The position numbers and the translations under genes were made by a program. A DNA stretch of 64,000 bases from Rhynchonema sp. JSB1_4 (Eukaryota > Nematoda > Chromadorea > Monhysterida > Xyalidae): NCBI GenBank assembly GCA_030248065.1, contig JASAMV010005207.1, positions 40,479 through 104,478 on the forward strand. Direction: 5' to 3'. The notes under the pieces were generated by a model. The model was not told where the DNA came from and did not search any database. It saw only the letters and a program-made list of their open reading frames with translations. Shown piece by piece: positions 47,049-60,830 of this stretch; the stretch's first letter is position 1; each line of letters begins with the position of its first letter.

Positions 47049-47408
47049 TAGTCCAACCACGCGCTCATGAGACGACTGTTTTTAAAGCTTGCCTGGCCAG
47101 ATTCAAAAATGCGCCGATAACACGGGTTTTAGCAAACAAAAGAAACAGATTGGGCCGAGAGAGATGATGACAAGTTCCAGCTGGCTGACCTCAACTTGTT
47201 GCTTGCTTACGCGAACAGTAACGTCGTTCAACACGCAAATGTTTTGGGAGTCAAAAGGGAATTTACGCGCCGAGGTGGAGAGCGTGTTTTTAAAAAAATA
47301 CATGCGTTTCTCTTTCTTTCATTTCCAAAATACGTGGAACCGGAACATTATTGGATCCGTACAAGTCAACTTCAAAATAAGTCGTCTCATGAGTTCGTGG
47401 CTGGACTA
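47049..47408. mobile_element. TA-target MITE with TAGTCC ends, copy 2
   Basis: Ends TAGTCCAACCACGCGCTCAT and ATGAGTTCGTGGCTGGACTA with TA on both sides (47047-47048, 47409-47410). The interior matches the copy at 16059 in the opposite orientation. It lies 87 bases beyond the stop codon of the downstream Rh gene. Confidence 0.85.
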
Positions 47409-47494
47409 TAGGTATTGCCATGCCTACTCAACAGCTATGTATGTAGGTAATATACCTGTAGATTCGTCATGAATAATCACTACAGCGGACACGT

Positions 47495-50400
47495 TCAAGA
47501 GTTCTCATTGCGCAATGGAATCTGTTCAATTCCGTCGTGGTGATCGATAAAATGATGTTGTTGCGGTTGCGGCACACGTTTGGCAGCCTGATGCTCAACG
47601 ATGGGCAACTCCCAGAACGGACCATCGTTGTACGCGTTGTCGCGGGTGGGCACACGACCGAACTTGTTGAAACGCAACACCAGACCGGTGAGCAGACCTG
47701 AGTGATTGGATGGGTATGGTAGCTTTGATGGCAATCGCGCCTTGCCAAACAACATTGCAGTAAATGTATAGTCCGTCCACCAGCTCATGGCACTGGGAGT
47801 TCCTCCCGGAAAAACCCCCACGCAAAAAACAACCCACAAAAAAAACCCCCACAAACAAAAAAAAATACATCGTAGCTGTAATAGTACGAATTGTATCACA
47901 TCACAACTCGAAATGGCAGATACAAGAAAGCAACACCGGGTTTCTCAGACTAGATGCTGAATGTTTTGACATCAATAGCTCTGTGCCCGGAAATTCAGTC
48001 TCTCGCGGCTCGCGCAACTTACGCAACACCTAAGCACAAACTATCGTTCGCAGTCCAAATAGCACGGCTAGACTTTCCGAGCCAAAAATGGAGACGGCAC
48101 CAACCTCCGACGATAGCCATTCCGAGTGTGACAGCCAGAGCCACCAGTTCCATCGCCGCTTGATATCCGACTGACCAGCCCTCCATTTCGACCATCGATC
48201 CATCAGACACGGTCAGATTGACCGATTGGAATTGCGGGAACGTGGCGTCGAAATGTGTACCGTACGTCACAGAATTGGCCAGCAGAATGTGGATGATGGC
48301 TGCAAATGGTCGGTATTCATAACGTGTGCAATCACATCGAAAATTCCTTCGCGCGCATTCAATGTGAATCGTGCAAGCGCGTGTTCTTTGGTCCACAGGC
48401 GAGCGGCACGCCTGGAGGCTAATATTACAGTGGTCAACTGAAGTGGTCGAATCACTTCCTCAATTCACAGCAGCCCCGAGTGCGCGCGAGAAATAATACA
48501 TGGCGTTCGCGGTGAGTTGACGACTCCACAAAGTGAGTTGACGAAGTGATTTGAGCGCTTGAATTGACCAAAGTAATATACTGTATGTATGGGCAATCCG
48601 CCAGCTCATGGCACTCACGCACACAGGCTATTATGCTACATTACTGCCGTCAATGAATGCATCTATTCTCTGCAGTTATTCATTGAAACATCCCCAAATT
48701 TTGCAGTGGCGCAGAAAAGTGTTATGGCAAGCAGCTAATGAAAACCGGATAAATTAAAAAAGCGGTAATCAAAGTATGACATTCGCCCAAAGCGTACATC
48801 TTGTTTAGAAAATGGCGTGTGCTGCTGCACGCGCTGTGTGTATAAAAAGTGCCATGAGCCGATGGATTGCCCATACCTGGACACTCATACTGCATCTATG
48901 CATGCCTGCTTTCGGCTGGAGACCAAGTGCAAGCCAAATCGCACGGTACCACTAGATATTGAGACCAGATTTCGTAGTACACACTGTTCCTAAGCCGTAC
49001 CTGCGACAGCGGACAGCACGCCGGGCATGCCATGTAGATTATGCACGCCACAAGTGTCCATCACACGCAGTTTCTCCTCGAGAAAGGGTGAAACATAATC
49101 AAATCCGATCACCGATACAAGCGCCGAGCACGCGCCGACCAGCAGTGCGCCGTATGGCTGCAGCATGAAATTTGCACACGAGCCAACCTGGAAGAAGTTG
49201 GTCGTATTGACAAAGTGAAGAATATGATTCACACTCTTATCGAACATGCGTGGGTAGAGAATAAAAATTTTTGTCACATGTAACAGTTGTCCGATACCGA
49301 ACTTTTTTGATCGACAGTATACAGTAGTTATTTGGCGAAAATGGCGATTGCACAAAAATGTCGATCATGCTAAAATGACGATTGTACAAAAAGGGCGATC
49401 GCATATAAAAATGGCGGTAATGCTAAAATGGCGACTGGGCATTTTAGTTGCTCAAAGAACAAAATACAAAAAATCACATGACCAAGCCAGAACCGGAGCG
49501 ATCACCAAATCTGTTACCGATATAGCCAGAATGTTCGACAACGACCGTGTTAACTCACCGCAACGCCACCGGCGATTGTAGAGTTCTGAACGTGCACAAT
49601 GTTGAGTTTGCCGTGTTTGTTGAGCAACGACGACAACGCAAACGTGGTGACGACACATGATACCAATGATAGGTACGTGTTGATGATCGCTCTGTACAAT
49701 ATATGGAAAGATACTACTGTAACATTTCGGGTTATAGATTGCGGCCAAGGTGATACGTTAGGGGTTCGGCTTTGCGGGTCATCTCATGACTGGAATCGGG
49801 ATTGATGAAAAAAATTCTGGATGTGATAGGGAGTGGGTCGAGCATTTGAGGCAGACGTTGCTAATTTTCGACGAACTGCTCAAGCCGTATTTCGCATGAA
49901 ACATCAAGAGTTTACAACTGTACTTTAACGGGTTCCATAAACAGTTGCATTTTCAGCAGTTGGACGTTAATGCTTTACAGCGGACTCATTAATTTACAGG
50001 ATTAAATTAAATTACTCATTAAATTAAATTTCAGCAGGTGGTTGACAAAAAATAACATAACCGGACGTGCCTGTACTGCGACGCCTCATCCCCGAGCACA
50101 CCGGCGTTGAAACTCGGCCAACAAATCCAGAGGAACACAGTGCCGATCATTGAGAACAGATCCGAATGGTATCCACTGCCGTTGTCTGGGTGTTGCACGT
50201 GGTCAGCGCTGTACAACATTCGGGACACCGACAGACCAAAGTACGCACCGAACGTGTGCACAAACATGCTGCTGCCTGCAAGTGCGGGGAATGATTCGTG
50301 GTGATCACAAACGCTGAGTATGATGATTGTAAAAAGGTTGACGTAAGTTGCCCCAATAAATATTGTCAACAATTCAAGTACGATGCGGTGCGTCAACCGT

Positions 50401-51660
50401 CAGCTCATGCTCATGTTGTGTCCCGATCAGTTTCAGTATGTGCAAAACCTTGGTCCTGCAAAATCTTCTTCTGTACGCAACTTATCTACAGCGTGTGGAA
50501 AAGTGAGGGGCTGATGTTCCACACAATGCATGTACCTGCATCGAGTGCCTTGAAGTAGGTGGTTCCAATGTGGAAGTTGAATGCGTAAACGACGATCTCG
50601 CACAAGGTCATAATCAACAGCTGGAAAGGGTGCAATCGACCCAGCACGGCACCGAAACTGATCAGCACCTGTCAATTCATTTTTATTTTCATCGTTATTA
50701 TTGTTATGTCATTATTCTTCAGCCAGCGTCAAAAACGAGAATCGGTTCAGCCCATTTCCCCACAGGTGACTTCAGCAATTAACAATTCGAGGTTTACGGA
50801 TGCCACTAATTTTCACCAGTACAAAAGGAGCTAAGTACTCATGTGTGCCGCATTTTGTCACATGCGCTCGCTGGAGATATCCCTGTTTTTTAATGAATTT
50901 TTCTCAGAAATAAAAATAAACCCTCATTACCGCAGCGGCTGCAAAATCCGCCTCTATCATATTTGTGAACGTGAGCTGAAAGGCCCCGCCAAATTGAATG
51001 CTGCCTGGAAAAGTGATGATTCAATCATCTTTTGGACTGAGCAGCGGGGTTTTTAAAAAACAGACGTTCAACAATCATAGCCCATTGAATTGCAATCGAT
51101 GAAAGCAGAAAGTTGAACCCAATAGCGCCATAGCCGTATCGCTTGAGAAACGTCATTAGAAAGCCGAATCCGATGAAGACCATTATGTGCACGTCCTGAG
51201 AAAGTTCGTGTTAGAAGCTTTCGCGTTTGTTTCTGACATTCGTCGAGGTGACGCGAAGCTTCAATTTCTAAACTGTGATTGGTGACTGCAGAAAAAGCAT
51301 GTCCTACAATACCTGTACCTGCCCTTCACAGTGACATGATCAAGACATCTTCGGTCACTTTTATGGCTGTTCACGTTATGGAGTGGCAGATACGTGGGAC
51401 AACGACAAACTGGGGGTCAAAATGTCGGTCACTATTTTGCGAATTTTATTAGGTACCGGAGTTTCCGTCTACTCTTCCGTTTTCGTCTACGTTTCCGCGA
51501 CCGCAACTTCTGCGCCGACCTGGAAATACGCATATCGACCCAAATCGGCGTGATCGGAGTCGTGGTGTTCGTAGTTGGCCAAGCATCCGAACACAACGAT
51601 GAACCCGATTTGCAGTGCCAGCAGCACAGCACCCAACAACACGCGCTCACTCACAGCCAT
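47495..51660 (-). CDS. rhr: Rh-type ammonium transporter, copy A
   Basis: Nine exons (51660-51520, 51195-51066, 51004-50931, 50668-50536, 50275-50071, 49691-49559, 49187-49001, 48299-48105, 47697-47495) give 466 residues. Rh glycoproteins are multi-pass (11-12 helix) membrane channels that pass NH3, and possibly CO2, as trimers. Family signatures: [82 protein letters not shown] and [20 protein letters not shown]. The twin pore histidines are kept (H166 and H324). The intron after exon 5 starts GC instead of GT (50070-50069). Exon 5 equals exons 4 plus 5 of the neighbour. The C-terminal tail is H/Q-rich. It lies head-to-tail downstream of copy B, 1.16 kb away. Confidence 0.93.
47764..47800. 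repeat. Solo MITE terminus
   Basis: TATAGTCCGTCCACCAGCTC followed by ATGGCACT combines the TAGTCC-type end with the subterminal block of the element at 48590. No second end was found nearby. Confidence 0.5.
48590..48873. mobile_element. TA-target MITE in Rh copy A intron 7
   Basis: Ends TGGGCAATCCGCCAGCTCAT and ATGAGCCGATGGATTGCCCA, followed inward by GGCACT/AGTGCC, with TA on both sides (48588-48589, 48874-48875). Confidence 0.8.
49335..49445. repeat. Degenerate minisatellite in Rh copy A intron 6
   Basis: About four to five imperfect repeats of 25-30 bases built from AAAATGGCGAT, TGCACAAAAA and CATGCT-like blocks. Confidence 0.7.
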
Positions 51661-52818
51661 CGAGCTGGCGGGTCAGTCGGTGTCCGTTGGAACGTGACCA
51701 ATGTAGACCAATTTTGACGCGATAATGACAGCAAAATGACCTGTGTTGAAATTAAGGATTTTTTAACATTTATGTCGGTTAAAATTTGTCAGAGTCACCA
51801 TCCGCCCGCGGATGCAAAGCTTTGACATGGCACAAGCTTAAAGCTGAAAACGGGCGAGATGCGTGCATATGACAAGGAAGTGTCCAGCGCTTTTTGCCCA
51901 AACCGTTGAGAAAGGCGGTAGCGCCCATTGTACTAGACTGCTTTTAGTGTGCTGTTCAGGAAGTTATGATTGTTTTGCGCCAGAAAGTACATTTTACGGC
52001 GTCAAAGCAAACCGACTGATAACAGACACAGTTGCAAACACAAACTCTATAGTGCTTTTTATTGTGCAATCAACAGTATTGGACATGAACGTATACGTAA
52101 CACAAAGTTGATTTTAGTGATCAAAGTAAGGTAACGGTCCAGTATACAAATAACAGTATCACACTAAACGGGCTATTTTTGCAATGTGCGTCATTTCAAA
52201 AGTAAATATGAGATGATGCAAAAGTAAATGTCACACAAATCTGGCCTCGGCCTGACGTAAGCTTGCGTTGCATGATTGTTGGAAATACATATATCAAGTT
52301 TATCAAATAACACGCTTCTACACAGACGAAACCTGAACACAATTTTCATGTGACTTGGGGTCGAACACAGTGGAAATGGAAACAAATGGGTTAATCTCAA
52401 CATGAAATGAAGTGTATAATCTCACAATACGAGCAGGTCAATACGGTCCAACCAACCCCCAAAAGAACATAAAAACGGAATAAAGTAAAATAATGTAGCT
52501 CGAATTAAAACACGTATATTACCGTAGTAGGTATCAATACCTAATACTGTAGTTTTTGGCAGTTTCGTATCTTTCAAAACTACATAATGAAGCTTCATCT
52601 AATGTACTACATACCAAGCACATGTAATGATATTCAATATCATTTTACGCAATGATGAATGTACTGATGTTAATCGTGCAGAATGCACAAAAATTATGTC
52701 TAAACCAAAATACAGTCCACAAACTTACACGATCAAAAACAAAAAAAGCCAATAAAATCCGCAAAAATATACTGTTGGCATAACTGCGTTCCCTGATATG
52801 CATGGCGGTGATGTTTCA
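51661..52818. other. Spacer between the two Rh genes
   Basis: No gene or clear element. AT-rich, and expected to hold the copy A promoter and copy B 3' UTR. The 10-mer TGATGTTTCA (plus strand) at 52809-52818 directly abuts the copy B stop codon. Confidence 0.5.
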
Positions 52819-55800
52819 TTACCCTTCAGTGATGGTGGTTGTCTTGACATTGATCATGCCCTCACCCTGTGTCACCTGAACGGTCTGCGTCTTGGATCCA
52901 TCCTTGGTGACCAACTCGTACTCCGGTGGCATCGCCCAGAACGGCGCGTCGATGTACACCTGTTGCTCATCAGGCATGCCGCAGAACTTGAGACGCAATA
53001 GCAGACCCGTGATCACACCTGTGTGATGCGATGCGAACACGTTTACCCTGCTCGGATTGGTGACAATTTCCGCAAATATGCAAAAAGTTACGGGACCAAC
53101 GCAGATCCGATCCGACCACCAAGTTTGACACACATCAGCACTTTGGATATTAGTGTCGTGCGTGTAGAAACACTCCATCCTTCACCAGTATTACATACTG
53201 TGTATAATCCAAGCAGTGCGAGCTGGACGAGCTTCTGGGAGACGCTTGCAGCCGCGGACGGAGACGGAGTTTGTCAATTTTTGCTCGAGGGTTATTTTTC
53301 TCTTTGCGTGTTCACAGTTTCGAAACATGTGTGCACTCATGCATGTATCATACAGTGTTCTAATATGCCTAGAACAACGTGTATTATACGCCGGTCAATC
53401 GGCGTCAGCTTGATCACAAAATGCGGACCTGACCAAGATTGACAAACCCCACGCAGCATTCGCATTCGCATTCCCAAAAGTTGTTATTGTATAATTGCTG
53501 CTATGTATACTTAATTGTCTTTTTGTCTGAAAGACGACTGTGCACGGAAACCACTGAGAAACTGCCCTGAAGTTGAACTTCTAGAACAGGATCTACAGAC
53601 CTCCAACGACAGCAATGGCCATCGTGACACCGAGTGCAGCCAGTTGCATCGCCGCCTGGTGTCCGGCCGTCCAATCGTGTTCAGCGCGCATGGGGAACGT
53701 ATGACGGAACTCCTTACCGTAGTTGTCCTGGGTGGCGGCCAGAATCGCGACAATCGCTGCAATATGTGCGTGTCGAACGATGGGTGTGATTTTCAGGTGC
53801 TCCTACTCTTTATTTGTATGCACAAGACAAGCTATGTATAATAGATATTTCAGGGTCCACGTACGTGGCCTTCGCACTGCTAATGAACTGGTGCACCGCC
53901 CGTCAGTGAAAACCACCAAAAAAACGGTACAATACTTACACAGTGACTCCAACTCATGTGCCAGCTCATGCCAATGTGCTCATACAGGTCAAAGACTGAA
54001 TCAAGTGCTGCTTGGTCTATTCGGTGCACCGTGGCATGGCTTGGCTCGCGGACATGTGGTGTACAATACATGTGTCGCGATTACGATATCCTAATATCCT
54101 ACTGTATGTAACTCACAAGCAACAGCCGACAGTACACCCGGCATTCCATGCAGATTGTGCACACCACAAGTGTCGAATATCTTGAGTTTCGTGGCCAAAC
54201 ACGGCGAAATGTAGTCATATCCGACGACTGACAGTGCCCCTGCCACAGTGCCAATAGCCAGTGCGCCCGCTGGCTCAATCATGAAGTTCGCACATGCGCC
54301 AACCTGTGCATTGTATGTAGTAATACAGTCTACTCTCCACAGATGAGGGAAACCCGTTTTCCGCAGTGAAAACTTTTTTTGAACTACATTTTGGTCTCCA
54401 ATCTAACTTCGAAGGTAATCTAATTACCGCTGGCGAATATTCCTAAGAGTGGTCGAAGACGTCCCGATTTTGTCACTATAAAGAGGGTAGACTGTATTGG
54501 AAATTGATGCAAATAAGCACAGAGCACCGCTTCATTCAGACGTTTATACAGTGCTGAACGCTTGATCACAGTAAAACACATTCTGGTGAATATCTTCGAG
54601 CCATAGTAGGTGCATGTAACTTCGGTCCCCAGGGGCCCAACCTGCCCTCAACCTCCTACGACTGCCACCCTGCATATATTACAGTAAATATTCCTCATAA
54701 TGACCGAAAATGCCGCGTCTTCCGATAATGTCACTACATAAAGGGTGCACTGGACTGTAATCAGAACGTCGCAAGACGACCACAGAAAGGCACCCACCGC
54801 GACACCACCGGCCAACGTTGCGTTCTGCATATGGACCATGTTGATCTTTGTCTCTTTGTGAATCAGGCTTGAAATGGCTGTCGCACTGACTGTGCATGCA
54901 ACCAACGAGAGATACGTGTTGGTTAGGGCTCTGAAACATCAGGTTGTGAAACATCAGCTTCTGACCCAGTAATCGTGCGTGTCCGGTCTTACGTGACAAT
55001 ACACAGTCGCGTCACGTGACCCCGCTAATAATAATAAGGGACTTTGTAAGAACGCCAATAATTTCGATCAGTGTAAAATATGTTTATTCAGCAGTCTGTT
55101 GATCACAGTGTTTGATATCGGTTGTGAAACATCACCAAGCCAGCTATACCTGTATTGTCCAGCCTCATCGCCGACCAAACCGGCGTTGAAACTGGGCCAA
55201 CAAATCCACAGGAATATCGTGCCGATCATTGAAAACAGATCCGAATGGTAGACCGATGCTGTGAAACATCAACTTAGGTAGGTGTTTTAACAGATGGTAG
55301 ATACAGGGTACTCTTTGTGGTGAAACCATCTACATACATACATAGTGAATATTTGAGAACGATATTCTCGTCCCTAACTTGCCGTTAACTTCCTGTTACC
55401 GCCCCATATTGTGAATAATCTTTATTGTGACAGAAAAATGCTGCGGCTTCCAATCACGTCACTATAAAAAACTAAACGGCAAACAATAACGATACGATTT
55501 AGCCTTGTGGGCACGCATTGCGTTAGATCTGTGGATGCAGTTTCGGCCCATAATGCCAGACTGCAATGGCGCCCTGGGCCTTGTCAATGACAAAAGCGCC
55601 AGTGGTTACCACCATAAACCGAAAATGCTCCAGCTCAACTTTGTAGGTTGAGTGAAACATAAACGGCAAACAAATATGCAAATTGATGAAACATCAACTA
55701 ACCAGCTGAATCGTTGTCGACGTGATAGTCCTTGTGCACAACGCGAGCCACTGCCAGACCGAAGTATGCGCCGAACGTGTGGATGAAGATCGAACCACCT

Positions 55801-56818
55801 GCGCACATAGGACGCAGGATTTTGATCGATTTCAAAATAAACGCGATAAGATTGAGATTTTTCAATCATAAAAATAATTCAATCTCCACAGCCAACCAGC
55901 ATCCAACGCGTGCAGATGGTGCACTCCGACCCAGAAGTTGATGCCAAATAACAGCACTTCGATCATGGTCATGATCAACAGTTGGAACGGATGCAGTCGG
56001 CCAAGCACAGCGCCAAAACTTATCAGAATCTGTTGGAAACACAGAAATGCGTTCCTATAATTTTATCTGGAACAGCCAGCATTCAACATCAACAAACGTA
56101 CGGCAGCGGCTGCAATATCCGCCTCCATCAAATGCATGAAATTGATCTTGAACGGCTCCTGGTGATCGAGCAAACCTGCGGGATCGGAGAAGTTTTTTGA
56201 TCGTGTCCCTCACCCGCACATTCTTGGTGTAAGTCGGACGCCGGAAAGAGTGTCAGCAATCAGCAATCATTACAAACGTGAGTGAATTGTGCAGCAACGT
56301 TCTTTTGGATTGATCGTTGTGACCTGGTTTCGCAGACGTGCGCTGCATCAAGACATCGTCAGTGTAGGTGCACCAGATGGCCACAGATCCCAAAAAGACA
56401 ACAGGATTGGTTTCGCTAGGGATAGAACTTCACTGCTTGCTGCGAAAACGCACCAAGTGTGATCATAAAGTTTATGCAGTGTTTGATGTTTTGGCACCGT
56501 TTCGTTAATCAAGCCCCTGATTTGCAGTGAAAACCACCTGCCCCACTAACGTTGCACGATCAACGCCCATTGGATGGCGACCGATGCAATGATCATGTTG
56601 AAACTGATAGCTCCAAAACCGTATCTCTTTAAGAATGTCATCAAGAAGCCGAAGCCAATAAAGATCATAATGTGCACATCGGTGAAGTAGGTGTACTTTC
56701 CCAGGTCCTCCTCGTGCTGTCGGGTGTCATCCTGGTACATTGTGAGACCAGCAAATAGGGCTATGAAGATCACCTGCAGCACCAACAGGGTGATGCCCAG
56801 ACGACGGTCGGCGGCCAT
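52819..56818 (-). CDS. rhr: Rh-type ammonium transporter, copy B
   Basis: Nine exons (56818-56551, 56175-56102, 56029-55897, 55798-55703, 55258-55150, 54930-54798, 54303-54117, 53756-53601, 53018-52819) give 451 residues. Signatures: [85 protein letters not shown] and [19 protein letters not shown]. The pore histidines H165 and H323 are present. The first exon encodes one membrane helix ([20 protein letters not shown]) and the start of the next. All introns are GT..AG, and the acceptors of exons 5 and 6 are built on TGATGTTTCA. It differs from copy A in its tail (acidic/T-rich, not H/Q-rich) and in having an extra intron (55259-55702). Likely the upstream member of a tandem duplication. Confidence 0.93.
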
Positions 56819-59752
56819 CTTGCGCTTGCCTTGCTCGATCAGGGAATCAGTGGCTGAAACATCGAGTGGAGTGGGAATTTGTATTGATACCTACCTACAT
56901 AGCTGTTTTGACTTGTTGATTTCAATTCTGGTCGTCCTGTTCTTAGGAACCTTTGGCGGACACTGGCCAAGTTATGTAACCTTGTCGTTGGTCACAATCA
57001 GAGATTTGGTGCATTTATTTTGCTTTATAAAATGACAAAGCCAAGGCGGAATAGAAACGCGCAACATCCCAGCCAGCAGCAACCAGCGGTGTTTTTTAGT
57101 AGCGAGCGAGCCTGACACATCAAGGGCAGATATCACCAAAATGAGAAAAGGAGTATAAACCAAGAGTTTGCTTGACGAGTTATAGTGTCACGAACATAAA
57201 CAGTGCACCAAACGAGCAAATAAAATGACACTGTCTTTGTTGTCAAATGCACAAAATCCAAAATACAATTGAATACAGTGGCTCAATCGGTCAATCAATA
57301 AACAATGCAGCTAAACAAATACAAACAGTTGCAGCAGCACAATGAATCAGATTCACGCAGCAGTATTGCAGCTTTTGTGTAGAATTGCACCATATGCGAA
57401 CAAACCTTGTCAAATGGTTTACAGGCGTCTGCAGAAACAGTCACCTTTCCTTTCAACAGAGCAGTTTTTATTTACCGTCGGCTGTTGAAAGCAAAATTCA
57501 GAGAGCAGATCAAAAGAAGGAGATAAAATCCATTACTTATGTTCCCGTGATTAACCTTGAACGCAGATTCATGCGACTACTCACGCATGATCATCCAGTT
57601 GAAACATTCCTTGTTTTTTTGTCTCCGAACAACAAAAAGCGCATGTCTGTTTTTTTTTAACAGCGGACGGATGCTAGAAGTATCCCAGCAGGCGAGGATA
57701 TTAAAAAAACTTGTCTGTCTGACATAATCCAGCCGCAATAATAAAGCAAAAAACACCACATGGTGCCATCATTATGCGCGTATGCTGCGGGTGGCTAATT
57801 TGTTTACAATCTTGGTGGTGCACACAGCAGTCGGTAACGAAAATGATGTTATGCCCATGTCGCGGCACATTATTATTATCAAATTCGATGAAATTAACAA
57901 CTATGGGCAGTGTGTGAGAGCATAAACATGTGTAAAAAATGGCACTCTACAGGGTGCAACCAACCAGTGCAACTGTTTAACACAACCGGTTTTCGAATGT
58001 TGTATTCGTGTTGTTATTTGGCCTTGGTTTATGCGTTGTGGAGTCCTTCTGTTGTTGTGCGATGTAAAACAGCTAGTAAAACGCCGTGGCGCACCACTGT
58101 CATTTCGTGTATAGCTTTGCGAAGTTGATGAAAACAGCGTATATGTGGCGTGCGGTTGTTGTGCATTTTGAAACACTTTGATTTGCGTACATATATTATG
58201 TGCGGCCAACGGTTTTTTAGTTGCTGCTGCGCACATGTCTGGGGCAAGGTGGACTGAGCATGAAGTGATGATTTATGCAATGTTTCCCACGTGGGTTGTT
58301 GCAATAGTGCACGCAGACATGGTTTGAAATCAGAAATCTGCAATACATGACGTACTGTATAGTGATAGTTTGGAGCCGTAACGTGCCTATCGACTCGATG
58401 ACTGCTATCACAAAAGCGCACAATCATGACAGATTGTGGGACGTCGTCGAATTTTGTCACTCAACGGAGGTTTTCCAACTGAAGAAACCTGAATCGAAGC
58501 TGTGGTGGATTTTCAAGTGTGCCTATGGGAGTGGGTGACGACAATGCCTACCGCAGACATGCCAGACATGTGATAGATTTCAGGACACTGCAATCCTTTC
58601 CAACAGCCTGTTGTTACCTTCCTTATGAAAAAATGGCATGGTAGCAAACATCATGATGCAATGTTAGTTTTGGAGGCGGAGTCTGTAGGGAGCGACATCA
58701 GAGAATCCTGTGCGAAGTTTTGTTCGTCCATGTGCCACGTTAGGATGCAGTGTTCAGCAGACTGCGGGTAGATGTATCATCAGATGTATTCCGTGCCAGA
58801 GTGCCACCACATTATCCTAATCCCATACAAGTGGAAACCACGCGCGTCCAGTTACGTCCCAACTCCACCAGCACATGCGTTTTATGTGAACTACAGCTCG
58901 TTTGAACGGAATAATGTGCAGACCAATTGAACTGACCAGTTTAGAAGCACGGCGCTTACAGGAACGTTTGTCTGTCATACACAACTCCGTTTGTTGTTGG
59001 TGTCACAAGTGCGGTGATGAACCGCGGTGTTTGCTGTTTGTTTCGGACGCTCAAAACGCCCAGAAACAAACTGGGATTAAATTTTTTTTTAAAAATCGTG
59101 CACATGGGTCCACCTCCACGTAACCGATGTAGTTAATAGCCCAATACAATTTAATAACCGTATAACATTTTTTGCCACACCTTTTTGACAACTGCTACGT
59201 CACCTTTTGAAAATGAGAACTTTCTTGACGTTGTGCCCACGATCAGGGGACGGTCTCGATCTTTGGTTCTATGCCAGTAGCTGGACTTTTTTTAAGAGGA
59301 AGCACTCGTTAAATTTTGCCACTCCCTAGTAGTCACGGGACGATTCATTCCGCATCCGGAACGAAGTGTCTCTAAAGCGCCGTTGGAGAAGGGCTTACAT
59401 TATTACATTATTAGTCTTGCAACTGAGCTTGGGCCTGAGAGGATTTTGGTTGTCTTCGTGCATAACTGAAATTTCAGGTTTGGATTTGGACTCAGGCTCA
59501 GATTTGGGTTTTCAGTTTGGTTTCGACTTGTTGGCATGGGGCAAGACTTTAATGAACTGCACGTATTAAACGGAGGCGTATCGTCGTCATGGTCATACTA
59601 TACTGGTGTCGTCGTCGTCAGGCTCACAGCGGCTGTGGCTCCTAGTTCGAAACGCAAATCCTAGCTCCCCTTGGACATGCAAATAAAAAGAAAACGGTTT
59701 CCTCGTTGCATTATCTTCTCTTTTCCATATTAGCATTAGCACAGCAACCAGG
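56819..59752. other. Region without recognised gene
   Basis: Open frames here are short, lack splice support and resemble no family. It must hold the promoter of Rh copy B near 56.8 kb. No complete terminal-repeat element was seen. Confidence 0.5.
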
Positions 59753-59797
59753 GTAAAAGGCAAACTACACCAGCCAACACGAGCCCGATTTCGCATC
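59753..59797. repeat. Solo terminus of the outer foldback family
   Basis: AAAAGGCAAACTACACCAGC followed by CAACACGAGCCCGATTTCG matches the left arm of the element at 39940. No partner arm was found nearby. Confidence 0.75.
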
Positions 59798-60129
59798 TTT
59801 TATATGTATGAATGTGATGCCATCCCACCTGGCGCAACCCATGGTCACTTCACCACAATTTACCGGTGTTAGACCAGCAGTTTTTTCGTGTTTTTCTATT
59901 GGTTATGTTGTTTTTCAAACGCCGCTTACCCCATTTTATTCCTATCTTTCTTTTTCTCTTCTTATTCTCTCAAATATACTAGACGGGACCCGTGCCTACG
60001 GCCCGGCTACAGCGCCGCGCCCGGGCCGGGCCCCCCCCCCCCCCCCCGAAGACCCGTTAGCATACCCAAAGCTACCCGTGAAAATTGACCCGTCCGCCCT
60101 TCCGAGGGAGGGGGCCACAAACACACATA

Positions 60130-60534
60130 CCGTATTGTCGGAAATAGAACCCGGGGGGTCTATTTTTTCACTGGGGTCATTTTGGGGGGTTCAATTTATG
60201 GGGGGGGTCAATTATTGGGGGGGTTATATTTTTCATTTGGCCCCCGACGAAAAAAATCGTTGTTACTGATGCCCATAAAAATGGCTTGTTTTCGGTATTT
60301 TCTAACTTCAACAGCGGCAATTATGCTTAAAAAGCTGTATTCTGTTGTGTACGCAAGCTTAAACAACGTTTGACACAACAACACAGCCCTACCATACCAC
60401 TAATCTGTGGTACGGTGAGGGTTGGGGGTGGGGTTCTATTAATGGGGGGGTTCTATTTTTGATTTCAAGCCATTTAGGGGAGTTCAATTAATGGGGGGGT
60501 CAATTAATGGGGGGTTCTATTTCCGACAATACGG
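60130..60534. mobile_element. TA-target MITE with CCGTATTGTCGG ends
   Basis: Ends CCGTATTGTCGGAAATAGAA and TTCTATTTCCGACAATACGG are perfect inverted repeats with TA on both sides (60128-60129, 60535-60536). The interior is G-rich blocks (GGGGTCAATTATTGGGG, GGGGTTCTATT). It is the intact reference for the degraded cluster at 32389-33735. Confidence 0.9.
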
Positions 60535-60830
60535 TACCCACATACGTCTTCCTGTTTTAGTAGTACAGATAATATAATATATAATCTTCTTAACAGAGTT
60601 CGGGCGGGGGGGGGGGGGGCCCAGGAGCCCCCCTCACTGAAAGGGCGCGCCCACCCAAAACCCAAAAAAACAAAAAAAAAAACAAAAAAAAAAAAAAAAA
60701 CATAAGAACAAAAAAAAAACCACAACCCACCACCCCCCCCCCCCCCAGATTTCGGACGTCTTGGGTCATCTGTCTGTCGTCAACATATTTCGGGTCCCAA
60801 TCTATCTATCGTCAACACCCTGCCCTGACC

